Assembly (NCBI GenBank): GCA_025361385.1
Contig: JANYAJ010000517.1
Coordinates: 1-8,479 of the forward strand
DNA: 8,479 nt
From: Nitrospira sp.
Lineage (GTDB): Bacteria > Nitrospirota > Nitrospiria > Nitrospirales > Nitrospiraceae
Direction: 5' to 3'
Every line of letters starts with the position of its first letter. Position 1 is the first letter of the stretch. The notes under the pieces are model-generated. The model made no database searches, was not told the DNA's origin, and saw only the letters and a list, made by a program, of their open reading frames with translations. The position numbers and the translations under genes are program-made. Shown here piece after piece: positions 5,607-8,479 of this stretch.

Positions 5607-5930
5607 ATGATGTCTGTGAAGATGATCCTGCTGCTCGCACTCCTGCTCACTGTGCCTTTGTTGATGACGACGACCATGGCTGCATCGCCTGAGCCTACGG
5701 GCCAGAATACGCATGTCGTCATCGGGACGCTCGAGGAGCTCGATACATCCAAGATGAGTGGAAAAATTAAAACAGATCTAGGTCAGACGGTTGTGTTCAT
5801 GATGACGAGGCCGGACTTGTTTAAGGGACTGTCGGTCGGACAACGCATTGCCGTCCGCCTGGACGATCAGGGACAGGTGAGTAGAGTCATGGATACGACC
5901 GTTCCTGAACTGCCAAGCCCTGCTCAGTAA
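5607..5930 (+). CDS. small exported beta-rich protein, OB/DUF1344-like, unknown function
   Basis: 107 residues. The N-terminus MMSVKMILLLALLLTVPLLM plus TTTMA is a signal peptide cleaved about residue 25 (TMA/ASPEP). The mature domain reads HVVIGTLEELDTSKMSGKIK, then a turn DLGQ, TVVFMM, RPDLFKGLSVGQRIAVRLDD and QGQVSRVMDT. This succession of short strands with L-VGQ-I-V resembles small OB/SH3-like periplasmic domains such as DUF1344 or DUF5666, in which G-(I/V)--ID---M-I-L--G--- is followed by L--G--V-V. The match is by shape, not by a decisive signature. GAGG at 5599-5602 overlaps the upstream TGA and serves either ATG 5607 or ATG 5610; both are possible starts. Co-transcription with the proline-rich protein suggests a shared envelope role. 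Confidence 0.75.
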   Translation: MMSVKMILLLALLLTVPLLMTTTMAASPEPTGQNTHVVIGTLEELDTSKMSGKIKTDLGQTVVFMMTRPDLFKGLSVGQRIAVRLDDQGQVSRVMDTTVPELPSPAQ

Positions 5931-6069
5931 TTCGATCAGCCACGACGTATTCTGACTCGGGCCTGTCGCCCCATGTCCTATCCGCCGGTCGCCTCATCAT
6001 CCGCAGGAATTTCCGGGGGTATTGCGTGACCTTGTACCGTGAAGTTTGACTCACCGCGCGTTCCTTCTG

Positions 6070-6098
6070 TTGCGGCTGTTTTCTCAGGCTCGTATGAT
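6070..6098 (+). promoter_or_regulatory. candidate sigma-70 promoter for the reductase gene, placed for a leaderless mRNA
   Basis: TTGCGG (6070-6075), a 17-base spacer, then TATGAT (6093-6098, 5 of 6 to consensus). Transcription would be expected to begin about seven bases after the -10 box, at 6105, which is the A of the preferred ATG. No ribosome binding site is seen ahead of that ATG. Confidence 0.45.
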
Positions 6099-6104
6099 AG
6101 AGCC

Positions 6105-6839
6105 ATGGATAGGGACGCTGTCACGCGCATCACGTCGAAGACGCCCGTGCCCTACGAGCTGACCGCGATTCATCGCGATACCCACGATACACAGACGTTG
6201 TGTTTTGCCCTGCCTGACGACGCCACGTTGGACCTGTTGCCCGGCGACCATCTCTACGTCCACGCGACGATCGACGGCAAGACGGTGAAACGGCCCTATA
6301 CGCCGTCGTCGATGCCCGGTGCCACGGGGTACTTCGACTTGACGGTGAAGCGGTACGAAGCCGGCACGGTGTCGAAGTATCTCCATGACCGGAAGGTTGG
6401 AGACAGGGTATTAATGAGCGGGCCGCATCCTGGCGGCCATTGGGTAGACGGCATGGCAAAGAAGGTGGGGCTCGTGGCTGGTGGCACGGGCATCACCCCG
6501 ATGATTTCTATCATTCGTTGGATTCTTGCCAAGAGCCTTCCGGTCGAGTTGTTTCTGGTCTATGCCAATAAGGCCGAGGCCGACATTATTTTTCGGCAGG
6601 AGTGGGACGAGGATGTGCGCGAACGTGCGAGCTTCCACTGTCATCATGTGTTGGAACAGCCGCCTGTCGGCTGGTCGCAGGGGACGGGTCGTATCACAGA
6701 GCCCATCTTGCGCAGGCATCTCCCGCCGCCCGGTTCTGATACCGTGATCTTTCTCTGTGGTCCGCCCCCGATGGCTGATGCGCTGGAATCGACGCTCAGA
6801 GCGATCGGCCATGCCGAGCAGGCGATCATTTTTCCGTAA
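6105..6839 (+). CDS. FAD/NAD(P)H oxidoreductase, ferredoxin-reductase / cytochrome-b5-reductase type
   Basis: 244 residues from ATG 6105. Domain order: an FAD-binding beta barrel (about 15-112) with RPYTPSS (63-69), where Arg63, Tyr65 and Thr66 bind flavin, and GTVSKYLHD (87-95); then an NAD(P)-binding Rossmann domain (about 120-244) with GGTGITPM (126-133) and CGPPPM (218-223), ending IIFP. These are the marks of the FNR superfamily, closest to cytochrome-b5 reductase and the flavin domain of nitrate reductase. It moves electrons from NAD(P)H through FAD to a one-electron carrier. No 2Fe-2S domain is attached, so a separate haem or iron-sulfur partner is needed. Cytoplasmic, no signal peptide. 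An in-frame GTG at 6039 would add 22 residues, but that stretch overlaps the promoter and has no ribosome site. The gene is monocistronic and ends before a strong stem-loop. The electron acceptor is unknown. Confidence 0.9.
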   Translation: MDRDAVTRITSKTPVPYELTAIHRDTHDTQTLCFALPDDATLDLLPGDHLYVHATIDGKTVKRPYTPSSMPGATGYFDLTVKRYEAGTVSKYLHDRKVGDRVLMSGPHPGGHWVDGMAKKVGLVAGGTGITPMISIIRWILAKSLPVELFLVYANKAEADIIFRQEWDEDVRERASFHCHHVLEQPPVGWSQGTGRITEPILRRHLPPPGSDTVIFLCGPPPMADALESTLRAIGHAEQAIIFP

Positions 6840-6874
6840 GTCTCGCCGCCGGTAGTATGGCCCTCTCCAATAGA

Positions 6875-6910
6875 ATCACCCTGTGGAGAGGCGGCTCTCC
6901 ACAGGGTGAT
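6875..6910. terminator. perfect 16-bp stem-loop between convergent genes (bidirectional terminator)
   Basis: ATCACCCTGTGGAGAG (6875-6890), loop GCGG, then the exact reverse complement (6895-6910). It lies 35 bases after the reductase stop and 22 bases from the stop of the opposing LEA-like gene. No U-tract follows on either strand, so termination may rely on the stem alone or on Rho, or the stem may protect the mRNA 3' ends. Symmetry lets it act in both directions. Confidence 0.75.
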
Positions 6911-6932
6911 CGCAGACAGATGCTCGACAGAT

Positions 6933-7208
6933 TTACTCTGTCTTGGCTTTGAGTTCTTTCGCCTCGCCTTTGACCCTCTCGCCAGCGGCTTTCGTTTTTC
7001 CCTTCGCCCGCTCCATCGCGCCCTTCACTTTATTTCCTTTGGCTTCTTCCGTCAGGGCTTTGGATTCCCCCTTGGCCTTCTCAATATTCGCGTTCGTCTT
7101 TCCTTTCATGTCCTCAACAGCAGCTTTCATCTCATCGGCCTGGGCCACGCCTTGAATGCCCACGCACACAAACAGAAACGCCATGGCGACAATCGTCAAT
7201 GTTCGCAC
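6933..7208 (-). CDS. exported CsbD/LEA-like 11-mer-repeat protein
   Basis: 91 residues starting at GTG 7208, chosen because GGGAGG lies five bases ahead; an upstream in-frame ATG at 7271 has none. Residues 1-24 (MRTLTIVAMAFLFVCVGIQGVAQA) are a signal peptide, cleavage before DEM. The mature 67 residues are Lys/Glu/Ala-rich and almost wholly predicted helix, with a KG pair recurring at an 11- to 12-residue period (Gly at 36, 47, 58, 70, 81): MKGK, AKGES, AKGNK, AKGKT, VKGEA. Eleven-residue amphipathic repeats mark group-3 LEA proteins, and the KG-rich wording also resembles CsbD-like stress proteins. Such proteins are disordered in water and fold on drying or on membranes. What is odd is the export signal: CsbD is cytoplasmic. 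A periplasmic desiccation or osmotic-stress shield is an inference. A weak dyad and a shared 15-base motif precede the gene. Confidence 0.8.
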   Translation of the reverse strand: MRTLTIVAMAFLFVCVGIQGVAQADEMKAAVEDMKGKTNANIEKAKGESKALTEEAKGNKVKGAMERAKGKTKAAGERVKGEAKELKAKTE

Positions 7209-7213
7209 GGGAA

Positions 7214-7219
7214 CCTCCC
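7214..7219 (-). promoter_or_regulatory. ribosome binding site that fixes a GTG start for the LEA-like gene
   Basis: On the minus strand GGGAGG (7219-7214) is followed by five bases and GTG at 7208. It puts the start directly before a complete signal peptide, and no better site exists for other candidate starts in this frame. Confidence 0.75.
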
Positions 7220-7299
7220 TGGTATGAGTTTGAAGCATGATAGTTTGAATGGTGATGCGTGGCACCACCATCAGTTGGCAGACACAGTATGCCTGATGA

Positions 7300-7348
7300 G
7301 ACCGGACAGAGTCTGGTCAATATTGCTCACTTGCGCCGTCTCTGTCCG
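7300..7348. repeat. two mutually exclusive hairpins sharing one arm
   Basis: GACCGGAC (7300-7307) can pair with GTCTGGTC (7311-7318) around a three-base loop, eight pairs including one G-U if transcribed. CGGACAGAG (7303-7311) can instead pair with CTCTGTCCG (7340-7348), nine perfect pairs around a 28-base loop. The two overlap at 7303-7311, so only one can form. This is the layout of an attenuator or a folding switch, or of nested protein-binding dyads. Confidence 0.4.
7317..7331 (-). promoter_or_regulatory. copy 2 of the shared 15-base upstream motif
   Basis: AGTGAGCAATATTGA, minus strand 7331-7317, 108 bases before GTG 7208 of the LEA-like gene. It is identical to 5246-5260, which precedes the other small exported proteins. 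Here it is also followed (25 bases) by a -10-like CATACT. Confidence 0.45.
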
Positions 7349-7415
7349 TCATCATAGGTCTGCACGTTTCGCCAAGCTTCTTGCCTTCCCCTGCTGTTTC
7401 ATTCATGCCATGAGC

Positions 7416-7444
7416 GGTCACACAGGTATCTACTTTTGGTCACA
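7416..7444. repeat. pair of GGTCACA direct repeats 22 bp apart
   Basis: GGTCACACAGG (7416-7426) and GGTCACAGTGG (7438-7448) agree at 9 of 11 bases. Start-to-start spacing is 22 bp, close to two helical turns, so a regulator could bind both on one face. They lie about 200 bases before the porin start. Confidence 0.3.
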
Positions 7445-7585
7445 GTGGCGTATCTCTACGGCGGCTGCCCATTGTGGCAGCGTTGAATGAAATGACGGGA
7501 TGCTGAACATGATCGATCTCCACGGCGTTCGGTATTGTTCTTGCTGATGCAGGCCTGACATTTGATTCAGGGGCAGGCACGCGAG

Positions 7586-7614
7586 TTGATGAGCGCGGCC
7601 CTGTTCCGTATACA
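7586..7614 (+). promoter_or_regulatory. candidate sigma-70 promoter for the porin gene
   Basis: TTGATG (7586-7591, 4 of 6), 17 bases, TATACA (7609-7614, 4 of 6). A start near 7621 leaves a leader of about 29 bases that contains the AAGGAGGAG ribosome site. Confidence 0.4.
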
Positions 7615-7649
7615 TGTTCGAGAGGTTTTACAATAAGGAGGAGTGGTCG

Positions 7650-8479
7650 ATGAAGGTGTGGAGATTGGGACTAGGAGTTTGTGCGATGTTGGGGTTGATC
7701 GGTGGTGCGAACCAGGCCTGGGCGGAGGAGGCTGCTGCGCCGGCTTCATCGGCTCAAAGGGATGCGGCGATCCAGCGGCTCTTTCCTCAGAGTTGGCCGA
7801 TCTCTGTGCGGGGCTGGGTCGACGGAGGCTATACGTTCAACGGTTCGAGTCCAACGTCGCATTTCAACGGGCCCTACAATGCCGTGGATCGCGATAGACC
7901 GCAACTGAACCAGTTGTATCTCGTCGTGGAGAAAGCATTACAGAACACCAGCGGGATCGACGTGGGCGGGCGGGTCGATGCCATGTATGGGTACGATTAC
8001 TTCCTGGCCCAGAGCAACGGGATCGAACGGAATCAGTCCGGTTCCCCGAAGTGGAATCACGAACAGCATGGAGTCGCGCTTCCGCAGATGTATGCCGAGG
8101 CGGGGAATCAGACGTTCTCGGTGAAGGCGGGGCACTTTTATACGATTGTCGGTTACGAAGGGGTGCCGGCGCCCGCGAATTTCTTTTATTCGAAATCATA
8201 TTCGTACCAGTTTGCCGGTCCCTTCACCCATTGGGGCGGCCTCGCCACGTGGAATGTGACTCAGCAGTTCACGTTGCAGGGAGGACTCGTGAACGGCTGG
8301 GACTCGTTCGATCGGCGAAGCGACAAGCCGGCCTATGTCATGAAGGCCAACTACACAACGAGTGATAAGTTCCTGTCGGCGTCGCTGGCCATGATTACGG
8401 GAGAAGAGCCGACGGCGGTTGTGGCCAAGACCGAGCAGCGGACTCGTTATAGCGCTATCGTTTCCGTCCATCCCACCGA
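7650..8479 (+). CDS. outer-membrane beta-barrel porin, BBP2/OmpL-like (3' end outside window)
   Basis: The frame is open from ATG 7650 to the window edge (276 codons), with no stop. AAGGAGGAG lies about six bases ahead of the start. Residues 1-25 (MKVWRLGLGVCAMLGLIGGA, NQAWA) form a signal peptide, followed by EEAAAP. The mature chain has a short helical Ala/Gln segment (32-47), then alternating aromatic/small strands typical of a transmembrane barrel: ISVRGWVDGGYTFN (51-64), PQLNQLYLVVEKAL (84-97), IDVGGRVDAMYGYDYF (103-118), LPQMYAEAG (144-152), FSVKAGHFYTIVGYE (156-170), FTLQGGLVNGWDSF (207-220). RGW-DG-Y--N, N-LYL and the K-G-F-T--GYEG-PAP-NFFYS stretch agree with the putative beta-barrel porin-2 family. 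Some members are called OmpL-like. Strand number and C-terminal anchor lie beyond the window. It likely passes small solutes; the substrate is unknown. Confidence 0.85.
   Translation, partial: MKVWRLGLGVCAMLGLIGGANQAWAEEAAAPASSAQRDAAIQRLFPQSWPISVRGWVDGGYTFNGSSPTSHFNGPYNAVDRDRPQLNQLYLVVEKALQNTSGIDVGGRVDAMYGYDYFLAQSNGIERNQSGSPKWNHEQHGVALPQMYAEAGNQTFSVKAGHFYTIVGYEGVPAPANFFYSKSYSYQFAGPFTHWGGLATWNVTQQFTLQGGLVNGWDSFDRRSDKPAYVMKANYTTSDKFLSASLAMITGEEPTAVVAKTEQRTRYSAIVSVHPT

Larger units (their letters stand above)
7209..7649. other. 441-bp divergent regulatory region between the LEA-like gene and the porin
   Basis: No gene is supported here. It contains, in order: a dyad ATGGTG-N11-CACCAT (7249-7271), a possible -10 box on the minus strand (7291-7286), overlapping hairpins sharing an arm (7300-7348), the second copy of the 15-base motif (7317-7331), a 9-bp inverted repeat TTTCATTCA/TGAATGAAA (7397-7405 and 7484-7492) enclosing two GGTCACA direct repeats and a GCTGCC/GGCAGC hairpin (7464-7481), and a possible porin promoter (7586-7614). 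The length and density of symmetry exceed what two simple promoters need. Confidence 0.5.

Noticed and set aside
5186..5752. A 188-codon minus-strand frame across the small exported-protein genes
   Set aside because: No ribosome site or recognisable domain. The plus-strand genes have signal peptides, ribosome sites and operon spacing.
7531..7545. Possible sigma-54 promoter (GG-N10-GC with TTGCT) upstream of the porin
   Set aside because: The -12 part fits, but the -24 part (CGGTAT) matches poorly, and no enhancer-type site or sigma-54 activator is evident.

Overview
The window is bacterial DNA with moderately high GC content and the look of a Gram-negative chromosome. It holds outer-membrane and periplasmic proteins, a c-type cytochrome and mostly strong AGGAGG-type ribosome binding sites. 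The mixture (DUF2934 protein, monohaem cytochrome with a late CXXCH, BBP2-type porin, many small exported proteins) suggests a Nitrospira-like organism (Nitrospirota). That assignment comes from memory of gene content and is not proven here. No rRNA, tRNA, CRISPR array, insertion sequence or phage gene was seen.

Layout, left to right. Bases 1-870 hold the possible tail of an upstream gene, an FMN-binding pyridoxamine-phosphate-oxidase-fold protein, and, overlapping its stop codon, the broken remains of a small dimeric alpha/beta-barrel (DUF1330-like) gene. Bases 877-1822 carry two minus-strand genes: a DUF2934 protein and an exported monohaem cytochrome whose architecture recalls cytochrome P460. 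A divergent promoter region (about 1823-2032) leads to a CPA1 Na+/H+ antiporter (2033-3643). This converges with an SDR-fold protein on the minus strand (3716-4324) that lacks the catalytic Tyr/Lys. A universal stress protein (4517-5002) diverges from the SDR gene.

A 388-bp non-coding stretch then precedes a two-gene unit of small exported proteins (5391-5930): one proline-rich, one a small beta-rich protein. Next comes an FAD/NAD(P)H oxidoreductase of the ferredoxin/cytochrome-b5 reductase type (6105-6839), whose promoter is placed as if the mRNA were leaderless. A perfect 16-bp stem-loop separates it from a convergent exported 11-mer-repeat, CsbD/LEA-like protein (6933-7208, minus). A 441-bp divergent intergenic region rich in repeats and alternative hairpins precedes an outer-membrane beta-barrel porin that runs off the right edge.

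The genes do not form one pathway. They fit an envelope, ion-homeostasis and stress neighbourhood: pH/Na+ control, UspA, a LEA-like protein, a porin and redox enzymes. The most interesting non-coding signal is an exact 15-base motif (AGTGAGCAATATTGA). It lies in the same orientation, about 110-130 bp ahead of both the proline-rich/beta-rich pair and the LEA-like gene, and suggests a shared regulator of small exported proteins. I found no convincing new multi-gene system.
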